Origin: Chitinophaga pinensis
Lineage (GTDB): Bacteria > Bacteroidota > Bacteroidia > Chitinophagales > Chitinophagaceae
Assembly: GCF_007896845.1 (NCBI RefSeq)
Contig: NZ_VOHS01000004.1
Coordinates: forward strand, 1 to 64,000
Direction of reading: 5' to 3'
DNA: 64,000 nucleotides
The position numbers and the translations under genes are program-made. Under the pieces are notes generated by a model, which did not search any database, was not told the origin of the DNA, and was given only the letters and a program-made list of their open reading frames with translations. Within the stretch, counting starts at the first letter, position 1. Every line of letters starts with the position of its first letter. Shown here one piece after another: positions 1 through 8,186 of this stretch.

Positions 1-561
1 AACCGTCTGAATAAACTGCTCATTGGGGCCAGCAGCAGCTGATCACAGGGTATTAAAAGGCTTCAGCTTTAACCGGCATGCCGGTATAGACCGCTTTTTT
101 GCTATGGCCCTGTATTATCCGGTGACGGCGTCTTACATATACCGCCACAGGATTTCACGCAGTATAAAGACATCTTATTCTGGGATGTAAAAGTAATTGC
201 AACCCGCATTGATTTCCTGACCAATCAGGTGACCGGAACGGAAATATACCCGCTCACAATAGATGCAGCCAGACCCTTTACCGGTACTGATATCGCGGTG
301 AATGTATCAGGAAAAGGAACACTCATAGTAACAGTACAAGTGACAGGCATGACTAAAGACCGTCCTTCCTGTAACAGACAATACATGGCTGCTGATATTA
401 TTGCTGTAATGCCTCCGTTGATGTACAAGCGCATTCATCATATTACTTACCCTAATCCATTGAGATTATCCCAAAACCTTTCAGCAGATAGTGTATATAC
501 ACAGGGGCACCAGTTGATGTGCAAAGAGAGTAAAGTTATTTTGCCGCAGCGATTATTTTGA
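1..561 (+). pseudogene. Decayed protein-coding remnant, family not recognised
   Basis: Coding-like sequence is spread over changing frames. Frame 1 opens with RLNKLLIGASSS and then meets a TGA. Frame 2 carries GFSFNRHAGIDRFFAMALYYP over roughly 60-117. Frame 1 then resumes near 121 with DGVLHIPPQDFTQYKDI and WDVKVIATRIDF, and stays open to a stop at 559-561. These pieces read like one continuous protein, which points to at least two frame breaks. The last 45 residues or so look less protein-like. The left end lies outside the window, so the true start is unknown. I do not recognise the family. Either a pseudogene or an indel-rich stretch of assembly would explain it. Confidence 0.4.
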
Positions 562-884
562 TGAAATACCATTGAATGTTACTTCCCGATATCTTGTCAT
601 TTCTACAGGCTTGTTCTGCAGCCGTCTCTCTATTGTATAAATGGACTGTTTCTGCGCTTATGGTCTCATTACACGGTAATTATTCACCCGGAAGGCATCA
701 CCTGATCAAGTCCACCTATGGAGCATGTATACGACCGGTAAATAAGGTGTACAGCCCGTATAAACAGGGTATATATCACCTGAATGACCGGGAGAACTTT
801 TTCAACAGTCTGGTAAGTGTTATATTTACTTGATACAGGACCCATACAATTGTTGCTATACCTGGGAGATTAAACAACTGAACC
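562..884. other. Intergenic stretch, no gene recognised
   Basis: An 85-codon open frame (576-833) is present, but its composition is not protein-like and nothing in it is recognisable. At 705-717 there is a 13-base match (atcaagtccacct) to the core of the minisatellite at 59.7-60.2 kb; only this short core is shared. The upstream control region of the Crp/Fnr gene must lie at the right end, but I see no clear TAnnTTTG box. Confidence 0.5.
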
Positions 885-1475
885 ATGCAGACAGATATTC
901 AAATATATTTACATTCCATTAAGGCAATCTGTCCCGATCTGACTGATGAAGAACTGTCTCTGTTTGCTTCAAAACTCACGTTGCAGCAACTGGATAAAAA
1001 AGACCTTTTTATTCAGGCAGGTAAAGTCCAGAAAGCTTTAGGGTTTATTACCCAGGGATTGATCCGTTCTTTCTTTGTCGATCTGAATGGCAATGAAATC
1101 AATGTCGGTTTCTACGCAGAAGGTGATTACGCAACGCATTATCCATCTTTCATTACACGCAAGCCCAGTAGTTATACTATTCAATGCATCGAGCAGACTA
1201 CATTTTTCTGCCTTTCATTTGATGACCTGCAATGGATATACCAGCAATGTCCGAAGTTTGAAAGGTATGGTCGCCTCATTGCAGAAGAGATTTTAAAAAG
1301 GCAACAGGCGCGTATTGAAAGCTTTGTATTTCAGACTGCCGAGGAACGTTATCTTGATTTCGCGGAGCATCACGCCTTGTTATTCAACAGAGTTTCATTA
1401 TCTCACCTTTCCAGCTACCTCGGTATTGAGCGACAAACACTGACCCGTATCCGCCAGAAATTAGCCCATAAATAG
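885..1475 (+). CDS. Crp/Fnr family transcriptional regulator
   Basis: A 196-residue protein with the two-domain layout of small Bacteroidota Crp/Fnr regulators. The N-terminal cyclic-nucleotide-binding-like beta-roll (about 20-120) includes GFITQGLIRSFFVDLNGNE and the following FYAEGDYATHYPSF segment. A helix leads into a short winged helix-turn-helix at the C-terminus, where SHLSSYLGIERQTLTRIRQKL is the recognition region. The ligand is unknown; members of this group usually lack the residues needed to bind cAMP tightly. The flavodoxin-fold oxidoreductase starts 75 bases downstream on the same strand, so the regulator probably acts on that redox gene and itself. The ATG at 885 gives the normal family length. 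Confidence 0.9.
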   Translation: MQTDIQIYLHSIKAICPDLTDEELSLFASKLTLQQLDKKDLFIQAGKVQKALGFITQGLIRSFFVDLNGNEINVGFYAEGDYATHYPSFITRKPSSYTIQCIEQTTFFCLSFDDLQWIYQQCPKFERYGRLIAEEILKRQQARIESFVFQTAEERYLDFAEHHALLFNRVSLSHLSSYLGIERQTLTRIRQKLAHK

Positions 1476-1550
1476 TTTTTGACGCATTTGCGTCAGGTCC
1501 CCCTTTCACTTATACCGGAGCTTTGCAGTATCAACTTAAAACAAACTGCA

Positions 1551-2138
1551 ATGGCAAAGAATATCTTACTTATACTCGGTCATCCTTCAGAAAATTCTTT
1601 CTGTAATGCACTGCTTGATGCCTATCGTAAAGGTGCGGAAAGTGTCGGAGCCAATCACAAAACCATCTACATATCAAAACTGCATTTTGATGTAAATCTT
1701 GCAGATGGCTATAAAAACGGCGAAGCAATGTCGATGGAAAAAGACCTGCTTGAATCACAAGCGCTCATACAATGGGCTGACCATGTTGTGATGGCTTATC
1801 CAAACTGGTGGGGTTTTATGCCTGCGCTGGCAAAAGGTTTTATAGACAGGGTATTGCTACCCGGATTTGCATTCAAACATCAGTCAGGTAAAACCTTCCC
1901 TGAAAAACTCCTGAAAGGAAAAAGCATGCGCTTACTGGTAACAATGGATACGCCAAAATGGTGGTTCTACCTGATCTATCGCGCATCACAATATCAGATT
2001 CTGAAGTCGGTCGTCTTTGGATATGTGGGCTTCGATCCTATCCGGTTTTCAACTTTTGGATTCATAAGAAAATCAACTGAAAAACTGCGTAATAGCTGGT
2101 TAAAGAAAGTAGAACAATTAGGAAGACAGTTTAAATAA
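1551..2138 (+). CDS. Flavodoxin-fold NAD(P)H:quinone oxidoreductase-like protein
   Basis: A 195-residue protein of the NAD(P)H dehydrogenase (quinone)/flavodoxin_2 family, which reduces quinones or similar electrophiles with a bound FMN or FAD. It begins with the beta-strand and phosphate loop ILLILGHPSENSFCNALL. The flavin-contacting segment VVMAYPNWWGFMPALAKGFIDRVLLPG follows at about residues 84-110. A longer frame opens at a TTG at 1479, but the ATG at 1551 places the first strand of the fold at the N-terminus and is the better start. It follows the Crp/Fnr gene closely, as such reductases often do. The physiological substrate cannot be read from sequence. Confidence 0.85.
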   Translation: MAKNILLILGHPSENSFCNALLDAYRKGAESVGANHKTIYISKLHFDVNLADGYKNGEAMSMEKDLLESQALIQWADHVVMAYPNWWGFMPALAKGFIDRVLLPGFAFKHQSGKTFPEKLLKGKSMRLLVTMDTPKWWFYLIYRASQYQILKSVVFGYVGFDPIRFSTFGFIRKSTEKLRNSWLKKVEQLGRQFK

Positions 2139-2169
2139 ATCCATCACAAACAAACAATAAATTAAAGTT

Positions 2170-2390
2170 ATGAAACACAATATGAAATATACTTCCGCTA
2201 TACACCTTCATCCTAAAAGGCTTTCAGGATTCATTTACTCGTTTTCCTGTTAGTTACACCATTGGTATGGTTGATATGGTACGTGACCGATACTACATAT
2301 CCATGGCCGGCATGGAGCTCATTTCCCTGGGCAACAGGTGTATTGTTCCACTATCTGGGTGTATTTGTTTTTAAAAAGAGTTATATTTAA
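2170..2390 (+). pseudogene. 2TM-domain small membrane protein, broken by a single-base frameshift
   Basis: From the ATG at 2170 the frame reads MKHNMKYTSAIHLHPK and soon stops. One frame over, the sequence continues as KAFRIHLLVFLLVTPLVW, then a YPWPAW motif and ATGVLFHYLGVFVFKKSYI to a TAA at 2388-2390. That is the two-helix 2TM domain with its usual YPW and HYL signatures. Adding one A to the run at 2215-2218 joins both parts into an uninterrupted 73-residue protein of normal size. The break is therefore one missing base in a homopolymer: a real mutation or an assembly error. Such proteins often sit beside LytTR or Crp-type regulators; their function is unknown. Confidence 0.7.
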
Positions 2391-2417
2391 TTGAATCCTG
2401 ATTTGAAAAGTAATAAT

Positions 2418-3056
2418 ATGAAAGCGCTGATCATCGGGGCTACCGGAGCAACCGGAAAAGACCTGACCCAAGTCCTTTTACAGGATCCTGCTTATACTGA
2501 GGTCGTAATATTTGTACGTCGTTCCGCCGGTATCAGGCATTCCAGGCTGACAGAGATCATAACCGATTTTGATAAACTGGAAGCCGTATCAGACTTCATA
2601 AAGGGAGACGTATGGTTCTCTTGTCTGGGCAGCACACTAAAAACAGCAGGCTCAAAAGAGAAACAGTGGCATATTGATTATGAGATCCCTTTGAAGTTTG
2701 CGGAGATCGCGAAGCGTAATGGTGTTCAGAAAGCGGTGTTGGTGTCTGCTTATGGAGCTTCAGCCCGTAGTAAGGTGTTTTATTCGAAAATGAAGGGGCA
2801 GCTGGAGGAGGATATTGATCGCCTTGCATTTGACCAGTATGTGATATTTAAGCCGGGGATGTTGTTAAGGAAGGATACGGACAGGGCAGGGGAACATGTA
2901 TTTGGAAGGATATTGAAATTTTTGAACCGCCTGGGAATATTGAAGCGGTTCCGGCCGCTGGAGACTTCTTTGCTGGCGGAGAAATTAGCAAAGGCGCCGG
3001 GAGCGGTGGGAAGAGGGAAGCATGTGATAATATTGGAGGAGATTTTTACTTTTTAG
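2418..3056 (+). CDS. NAD(P)-binding Rossmann-fold oxidoreductase, atypical SDR
   Basis: A 212-residue protein of the NAD(P)H-binding/NmrA-like atypical short-chain dehydrogenase group, close in length to the HTATIP2-like members. The dinucleotide-binding loop is at the very start (LIIGATGATGKDL, residues 3-15), followed by VVIFVRRSAG, where the arginines could favour NADP. VWFSCLGSTLKTAGSKE and then VLVSAYGASARSKVFYSKMKGQLEEDI hold the usual Ser/Tyr-x3-Lys-like region (YSKMK). A frame opens at a TTG at 2391, but the ATG at 2418 places the nucleotide loop correctly. It is the third redox-type gene in a row on this strand. The substrate is not evident. Confidence 0.85.
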   Translation: MKALIIGATGATGKDLTQVLLQDPAYTEVVIFVRRSAGIRHSRLTEIITDFDKLEAVSDFIKGDVWFSCLGSTLKTAGSKEKQWHIDYEIPLKFAEIAKRNGVQKAVLVSAYGASARSKVFYSKMKGQLEEDIDRLAFDQYVIFKPGMLLRKDTDRAGEHVFGRILKFLNRLGILKRFRPLETSLLAEKLAKAPGAVGRGKHVIILEEIFTF

Positions 3057-3382
3057 GAATAGTGAGTAGTGGAGAGACAACCTTTTCCCAAAACGAATAA
3101 CAGCTTTTGCAAAAGGCCGCAGTCCCTTGCCCGGTATTATATGTTTTTCTATGTATCTTTGCGGTTTTAACAGCCCTGCCAGCGAACTCATCGAAATTCT
3201 GCAAACAGACAGTAATTGCTCTACTTTAAAATTTGTTCATGGACATTTTCTCCGGGAGCAAAGGGAATGGTATGCAAATTATTATCAATAACGGGTAATC
3301 TGCATGACGGTTGGGGCATAAAAAATACCAAAAAATTTAGCATATTGCATACAGGAAATTGAATGTAATCTAATAGTAGGAA
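3057..3382. other. Intergenic region before the restriction-modification genes, with a short unassigned ORF
   Basis: An open frame 3151-3291 would encode 46 residues including NSPASELIEILQTDSN and CSTLKFVHGHFLREQREWYA, which looks protein-like. Its ATG lies inside the putative -7 box of the promoter at 3154-3161, so translation from that ATG is doubtful. It may be the stub of a gene cut by arrival of the restriction-modification cassette, or a leader peptide. I do not recognise it. From 3292 to the methyltransferase start the sequence is A/T-rich and empty. Confidence 0.35.
3127..3161 (+). promoter_or_regulatory. Putative Bacteroidota promoter
   Basis: A perfect TAnnTTTG -7 box (TATCTTTG) lies at 3154-3161. 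An imperfect TTG-type -33 element lies near 3127, with 23 bases between, slightly longer than usual. It would start a transcript near 3168 covering the short ORF and then the methyltransferase. Confidence 0.45.
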
Positions 3383-4612
3383 ATGGCAACATATAGTAGT
3401 ATAAAGGAAAAGCTCAATATAAAAGTTGACAAACATTTAAATGACGGTTTTGCTCATCTGACACATTACTGGCAGAATCCCGAAAATGAAGCTTCTCCAT
3501 ATTTTGAATCTTTCGCAGCAGATTATCTGAAAATATTGACTAGTGCGTTATCGCCGGTGGCAGAAGATACAAAGCAGCTGCATGTGCCAGTGAAATTTGA
3601 CGTTCCTTTTCCTCCTAAAGACAAGCCTAAGTTCAGATTTATTGATTTGTTCGCAGGAATTGGTGGTATAAGACTCGCGTATCAGAATCTGGGAGGTAAG
3701 TGCGTGTTCACAAGCGAGTGGAACAACTTTTCAAAGAAAACTTATGAGGCTAATTTTGGTGAAGTACCATTTGGAGACATCACTAAAATTGATGAGAATG
3801 ATATTCCTGACCATGACGTTTTATTAGCAGGGTTTCCTTGTCAGCCATTTTCAATTGCAGGTGTAAGCAAAAAAAATGCGTTAGGCAGAAAGCATGGATT
3901 TTTAGATGAAACACAGGGTACTCTATTTTTTGACATCGCAAGAATTCTGAAGCATAAACAGCCTTCGGCTTTTATGTTGGAAAATGTAAAAAACCTTGTT
4001 TCGCATGATAAGGGGAATACATTCAAAGTAATAAAAAATACACTCACTGAATTGGGTTATACCATTCATTTTCAGGTGTTGGATGGCAAACACTATGTGC
4101 CTCAACATAGAGAAAGGATCATCATTGTTGGTTTCAGGGATGAACAATTTAAAGGGAAGGAAAATTTCCAGTTCCCTAAATTGCCGGAACCAAGCGTGAA
4201 AATGAGAGATATTCTTGAGGAAGAAATAGAAAGCAAGTATACCCTGAGTGATAAACTGTGGAGTTATCTGCAGAATTATGCAGCTAAACATAAAGCGCAG
4301 GGAAATGGTTTTGGTTTTGGATTGACAGATTTAAACGGTATTTCAAGAACTATTTCTGCAAGATATTATAAGGATGGTTCTGAGATTCTGATTCCACAGA
4401 ATGGCATTAATCCAAGACGTCTGACGCCGAGAGAATGTGCAAGGTTGCAAGGTTTCCCGGATGACTTTATTATTCCGGTTTCAGATAATCAGGCTTACAG
4501 ACAATTTGGAAACTCGGTGACTGTACCGCTTATCCAGGCTGTTGGTAAACAATTAGTCAAAACATTATTAGCAATCAATGAACCTGCAGAATCTCAAAAA
4601 GCTGTTTGCTGA
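3383..4612 (+). CDS. DNA (cytosine-5-)-methyltransferase, type II modification enzyme
   Basis: A 409-residue C5 cytosine methyltransferase that moves a methyl group from S-adenosylmethionine to carbon 5 of cytosine in its target and protects it from the partner nuclease. All hallmark motifs are present and in order: motif [16 protein letters not shown] (about 86-100), motif [13 protein letters not shown] with catalytic Cys153, motif VI ENV (200-202), motif [15 protein letters not shown] (241 on), the target-recognition region, then motif [17 protein letters not shown] and motif [11 protein letters not shown]. The N-terminal 80 residues are an extension before motif I, as in EcoRII-type methyltransferases. 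The nuclease gene overlaps its last 35 bases. Specificity is inferred only from the partner: MvaI/BcnI relatives cut CCWGG- or CCSGG-like sites. No controller (C) gene or Vsr repair gene is visible. Confidence 0.96.
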   Translation: MATYSSIKEKLNIKVDKHLNDGFAHLTHYWQNPENEASPYFESFAADYLKILTSALSPVAEDTKQLHVPVKFDVPFPPKDKPKFRFIDLFAGIGGIRLAYQNLGGKCVFTSEWNNFSKKTYEANFGEVPFGDITKIDENDIPDHDVLLAGFPCQPFSIAGVSKKNALGRKHGFLDETQGTLFFDIARILKHKQPSAFMLENVKNLVSHDKGNTFKVIKNTLTELGYTIHFQVLDGKHYVPQHRERIIIVGFRDEQFKGKENFQFPKLPEPSVKMRDILEEEIESKYTLSDKLWSYLQNYAAKHKAQGNGFGFGLTDLNGISRTISARYYKDGSEILIPQNGINPRRLTPRECARLQGFPDDFIIPVSDNQAYRQFGNSVTVPLIQAVGKQLVKTLLAINEPAESQKAVC

Positions 4613-5882
4613 TAATGGCTGTAATAAGATTTATGTCAAAGTACTTTCGCCAAACGATAATTCAAAAAACCAGGTCTATTTAGGCGGCAGTTTTGAGGTT
4701 GTCAATATTCTTCCAATTTCCGCAATTACAACCGAAGCAGCTGGCGACTGGAAAAAGGAACGCTTTAAAGCTTCCATCAATTTCGGCTGGATAGGGGAGG
4801 ACGGGAATATTTATCCTGCACCCAATGCACAACTTATACTTTATCCCAAATATCCGGAAGTAAGGTTTTCAGGCTTTCTCCTGGGCTGCGATAATCCGCC
4901 GTCAGAGCTAATGACACAAAGATTAGCCGGCAGACTGTTATTTTTTGGAGTCGGGAAAAATGGAACCGTTCTCGGATATGTAGCAGCTCCGGATGCCGGC
5001 ATCGCCGATGAGTTTAACAAACAGCCGCAGATAACCGGACATGGCATTTTCAAGGTGATTGAATTGCCGCAGGTGGTCAATAACAGAGAAAAATTGCTCG
5101 CAGAATTATTACGTATTCACAAGTTGGATTGGATAACTTCTAAAAGACTCGATAGGAATGGAAATGTTTTGCCTTGCGAATCTTCAAATTGTGGCGGCTA
5201 TACCTTAGAGGCTGAATTAGGGATTAAACCTAATGGCTATTCAGAACCTGACTATTTAGGGTGGGAGATAAAACAGTTTGGAGTAACCGCATTGACACGC
5301 GTTAATTCCGCTGTAATTACCCTGATGACGCCTGAGCCAACCAATGGCATCTATAAGGATGAGGGGGTGAAAGAATTCCTGAATAGATATGGTTACGCTG
5401 ATAAGACAGGAAGGCAGGACCGTATTAACTTTGGCGGCACTCATAAAGCAGGTGTCAGGAATAAAGCAACAAATCTTGAAATGCAGCTGATTGGTTTTGA
5501 TGCTGCCACCGGGAAAATAAGAAATGCAAACGGGCGTATTGCGCTGATTGACCAGAATGGCAACGACGCAGCATCATGGAGTTTTGCATCAATGCTTTTA
5601 CATTGGAATAAGAAGCACAATCAGGCCTGTTATGTGCCTTCACTTTCAAATACCACTGAGAACAAGGTTTATAAGTATGCCAGCAAGGTGATTTTAGGAA
5701 CGGGTACAGACTTTCAGTTATTCTTAAAAGAAATGGCTTTGGGGCATATATACTATGATCCAGGCATCAAAATGGAGAATGCTTCGACGAAACCTGCAAT
5801 AAAGAAACGGAGTCAGTTCAGGATCAGATCACAATATTTAAGCAATCTTTATCACAATAGTGAAATTGTTGAGCTGAAATAA
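4578..5882 (+). CDS. MvaI/BcnI family type II restriction endonuclease with N-terminal extension
   Basis: A 434-residue endonuclease expected to cut unmethylated target DNA. The C-terminal 260 residues or so match MvaI/BcnI enzymes in size. [17 protein letters not shown] is followed by [12 protein letters not shown], where Asp225, Glu230 and Lys232 have the same spacing as the catalytic Asp50-Glu55-Lys57 of MvaI. The first 175 residues are additional to the 250-residue minimal enzyme and show no motif I recognise; they may aid DNA binding or allosteric control. The ATG at 4578 lies inside the methyltransferase gene in another frame, which links translation of the pair so that methylation precedes cutting. 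A strong bidirectional terminator closes the unit. Confidence 0.88.
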   Translation: MNLQNLKKLFADNGCNKIYVKVLSPNDNSKNQVYLGGSFEVVNILPISAITTEAAGDWKKERFKASINFGWIGEDGNIYPAPNAQLILYPKYPEVRFSGFLLGCDNPPSELMTQRLAGRLLFFGVGKNGTVLGYVAAPDAGIADEFNKQPQITGHGIFKVIELPQVVNNREKLLAELLRIHKLDWITSKRLDRNGNVLPCESSNCGGYTLEAELGIKPNGYSEPDYLGWEIKQFGVTALTRVNSAVITLMTPEPTNGIYKDEGVKEFLNRYGYADKTGRQDRINFGGTHKAGVRNKATNLEMQLIGFDAATGKIRNANGRIALIDQNGNDAASWSFASMLLHWNKKHNQACYVPSLSNTTENKVYKYASKVILGTGTDFQLFLKEMALGHIYYDPGIKMENASTKPAIKKRSQFRIRSQYLSNLYHNSEIVELK

Positions 5883-5942
5883 GCATCAGAAGTAGGGAAG
5901 AAAAGTGTGATAATGAATGTGCAACGGAGATTTGCTATAAAC

Positions 5943-5978
5943 AAAAAAGCTTCAGGCTTTACAACCTGAAGCTTTTTT
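5943..5978. terminator. Bidirectional intrinsic terminator between the nuclease and tRNA-Asp genes
   Basis: Perfect 14-bp inverted repeat, arms 5943-5956 and 5965-5978 (aaaaaagcttcagg and its complement), with an 8-base loop. It has an A-run on the left and a T-run on the right, so it can end transcripts from both convergent genes. Confidence 0.93.
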
Positions 5979-5981
5979 CTG

Positions 5982-6055
5982 CGGACCAGACGGGACTCGA
6001 ACCCGCGACCTCCGCCGTGACAGGGCGGCATTCTAACCAACTGAACTACTGATCC
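5982..6055 (-). tRNA. tRNA-Asp (GTC anticodon)
   Basis: On the minus strand a 74-base cloverleaf is complete. The acceptor arm GGATCAG pairs with CTGGTCC and is followed by discriminator G; CCA is not encoded. The D-arm contains AGTTGGTTAGA, the anticodon stem CCGCC/GGCGG encloses CTGTCAC with anticodon GTC, and the T-arm reads GCGGGTTCGAGTCCCGT. The G discriminator and GTC anticodon identify it as the aspartate tRNA. Its 3' end faces the restriction-modification pair, a typical integration side for islands, but no duplicated 3' tRNA fragment was found on the far side of that pair. Confidence 0.97.
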
Positions 6056-6075
6056 TTCCCTTGTTTTCGGGGCAG

Positions 6076-6108
6076 CAAAGATAGCAACAAACAAATCAAT
6101 TATGCAAA
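6076..6108 (-). promoter_or_regulatory. Promoter of tRNA-Asp
   Basis: On the minus strand a TTTG -33 box (6105-6108), 21 bases and a TATCTTTG -7 box (6076-6083) match the Bacteroidota consensus. The expected transcript start lies about 14 bases before the mature tRNA 5' end. Confidence 0.8.
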
Positions 6109-6173
6109 TCTTTTTTAAAAAATATTTTAGCGTTTATCTTTACAGCGTACTTTAACCAATTTTATACACAAAT

Positions 6174-7127
6174 ATGCAATTCCTGGATTTTGAGAAACCT
6201 ATTGAGGACCTGTATGATCAGTTGGCAAAACTGAAGGAGAATGGCGCAAAGTCAGGTGTAGACGTTACAGCTACCGTGAAGGAGTATGAGCAGAAAATCG
6301 CTGATACCCGCCTCGAAGTGTACGACCACCTGACCAGTTACCAGAAGGTACTGCTCAGTAGGCATCCCGATAGGCCCTATACGCTTGCCTACATCGAGAA
6401 GATGTGTACCAATTTCGTGGAGCTGCACGGCGACAGGAATGTGAAAGACGATAAAGCCATGGTCGGCGGCTTCGCTGAGCTCGATGGTGAAACTGTCATG
6501 TTCATTGGTCAGCAGAAGGGGATAAATACCAAAATGCGTCAGATCCGCAACTTTGGGATGGCTAACCCGGAAGGTTACAGAAAGGCGCTTCGCCTCATGA
6601 AACTGGCAGAAAAGTTCAACAAGCCTATTGTTACGCTGATAGATACTCCCGGTGCTTATCCTGGTCTCGAAGCTGAAGAGCGCGGACAAGGTGAGGCCAT
6701 CGCCCGCAATATTTTCGAAATGGTAAAATTACGGGTGCCGGTTATCTGTATCATTATCGGTGAAGGTGCTTCCGGTGGTGCATTGGGTATCGGTATCGGC
6801 GACAGGATCCTGATGCTGGAAAACAGCTGGTATACAGTGATTTCGCCAGAAAACTGCTCCACAATCCTCTGGCGTAGCTGGAACTTTAAGGAGAAAGCTG
6901 CCGAAGAACTGAAGCTGACTTCCGACCATATGAGCCGCTTTGGCCTCGTGGACGGTGTCATCAAAGAACCACTGGGTGGCGCACATGTGAATCCGGACGA
7001 AATGGCGGATATTCTCAAGAAGAAGATCAAGGATACCCTGGCAGAACTGAAAAAGATCGACGCCGATACCCGTATCGAGCAGCGTATCGATAAGTTCAGC
7101 AACATGGGCTTTTTTGAAGAACGCTAA
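6174..7127 (+). CDS. accA: Acetyl-CoA carboxylase carboxyltransferase subunit alpha
   Basis: A 317-residue protein, almost the length of E. coli AccA. With AccD it forms the carboxyltransferase that passes CO2 from carboxybiotin to acetyl-CoA to make malonyl-CoA, the first committed step of fatty-acid synthesis. The N-terminal helical part includes [16 protein letters not shown] and FVELHGDR. The crotonase-like core has [28 protein letters not shown] and the oxyanion-hole segment [14 protein letters not shown]. The C-terminal [19 protein letters not shown] is typical of the alpha subunit. accD is not next to it; it stands alone between tRNA-Asp and dapA. A TATCTTTA near-consensus -7 box lies at 6135-6142. 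Confidence 0.97.
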   Translation: MQFLDFEKPIEDLYDQLAKLKENGAKSGVDVTATVKEYEQKIADTRLEVYDHLTSYQKVLLSRHPDRPYTLAYIEKMCTNFVELHGDRNVKDDKAMVGGFAELDGETVMFIGQQKGINTKMRQIRNFGMANPEGYRKALRLMKLAEKFNKPIVTLIDTPGAYPGLEAEERGQGEAIARNIFEMVKLRVPVICIIIGEGASGGALGIGIGDRILMLENSWYTVISPENCSTILWRSWNFKEKAAEELKLTSDHMSRFGLVDGVIKEPLGGAHVNPDEMADILKKKIKDTLAELKKIDADTRIEQRIDKFSNMGFFEER

Positions 7128-7228
7128 AAATATTTCGTTTTATACCATTCCAAATTATAATCTTTGCACCTCTTTACGATTGATAAAGAGGGCGATTTGG
7201 AATTTGTTATCTGGAATCTACACTCAAT

Positions 7229-8107
7229 ATGGAACAATTGAAAGGCACCGGTGTGGCACTGGTTACGCCCTTTAAAAAAGACGAAAGCATCGACTGGAAT
7301 GCTTTGGAGAAAGTGATTGATCATGTGATTTCCGGCGGGGTTGACTACGTAGTATCCCTGGGGACCACCGGAGAAACTCCTACACTTAGCTCAGAAGAGA
7401 AGCTGGACATTATGAAATTTACCTTCGAAAAGGTAAATAAACGCGTACCGGTGGTTGTAGGCATTGGTGACTACAATACCCGCGACGTTGTCAAGCGACT
7501 CGAAACCTGTCCGCTGGAAGAAGCTGCTGCTGTACTGAGCGTTGCTCCCTATTACAGTAAGCCCAGCCAGGAAGGATTGTTCCAACACTATAAGGCCGTT
7601 GCGGCAGCATCCCCCAAACCGATTATCCTGTACAACGTACCTGGCAGAACAGGTCGTAACATGACAGCGCAGACAACCCTGCGCCTGGCGAAAGAGGTAG
7701 GCAACATCGTGGCTATGAAAGAAGCCAGCGGTGATATGGTGCAGTGTATGCAGATCATCAAAGACAAACCAAAGGACTTCCTGGTTGTCAGCGGTGACGA
7801 TGCACTGGCATTCCCTCAGATCGCAACCGGTATGGACGGACTGATCTCTGTGGCAGCTAACTACTTCGCAAAGGATGTAGCTGACATGGTGAAGGCTGCG
7901 CTGGCCAGTGATAACGTAAAAGCGCGTGAACTGCATTACAAACTGCAGGATTCCTTCGATCTGATGTTCGAAGAGAACAACCCTGCCGGTGTAAAAGCAT
8001 TCATGGCAGAAGGTGGCCTGATCGAAAATGTATTCCGCCTGCCGGTAGTGCCGGTAAGCGCTGGTCTGCAAAGCCGTATCGCTGCTTTCAACAAAAACTA
8101 CAAGTAA
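7229..8107 (+). CDS. dapA: 4-hydroxy-tetrahydrodipicolinate synthase
   Basis: A 292-residue (beta/alpha)8-barrel aldolase that condenses pyruvate with aspartate semialdehyde, the branch point to diaminopimelate and lysine. Catalytic residues are visible: Schiff-base Lys164 in VAMKEASGD, Tyr135 in ILYNVPGRTG, and Thr46-Thr47 in SLGTTGETPTLS. Length and motif spacing are those of normal DapA, and the IPGR/VPGRTG and lysine contexts favour DapA over N-acetylneuraminate lyase or keto-deoxysugar aldolases. It has its own upstream gap of 101 bases with an imperfect -7 box (aatctttg, near 7160) and a strong terminator directly after, so it is probably monocistronic. Confidence 0.96.
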   Translation: MEQLKGTGVALVTPFKKDESIDWNALEKVIDHVISGGVDYVVSLGTTGETPTLSSEEKLDIMKFTFEKVNKRVPVVVGIGDYNTRDVVKRLETCPLEEAAAVLSVAPYYSKPSQEGLFQHYKAVAAASPKPIILYNVPGRTGRNMTAQTTLRLAKEVGNIVAMKEASGDMVQCMQIIKDKPKDFLVVSGDDALAFPQIATGMDGLISVAANYFAKDVADMVKAALASDNVKARELHYKLQDSFDLMFEENNPAGVKAFMAEGGLIENVFRLPVVPVSAGLQSRIAAFNKNYK

Positions 8108-8129
8108 ACCAATAACTGGTAAAAATAGT

Positions 8130-8166
8130 GATCCCCGTTCTGCCTGGCAGGACGGGGATCTTTGTT
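8130..8166 (+). terminator. Intrinsic terminator after dapA
   Basis: Arms gatccccgt (8130-8138) and acggggatc (8152-8160), with further inner pairing, followed by tttgtttt. It also lies in the gap facing the convergent rnz gene. Confidence 0.88.
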
Positions 8167-8186
8167 TTATGAGGTATACTGACTGA

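Noticed and set aside
576..833. 85-codon plus-strand ORF
   Set aside because: Composition is not protein-like and no domain is recognised.
3057..6055. Integration island bounded by a duplicated tRNA-Asp 3' end
   Set aside because: No second copy of the tRNA 3' sequence was found left of the restriction genes in this window.
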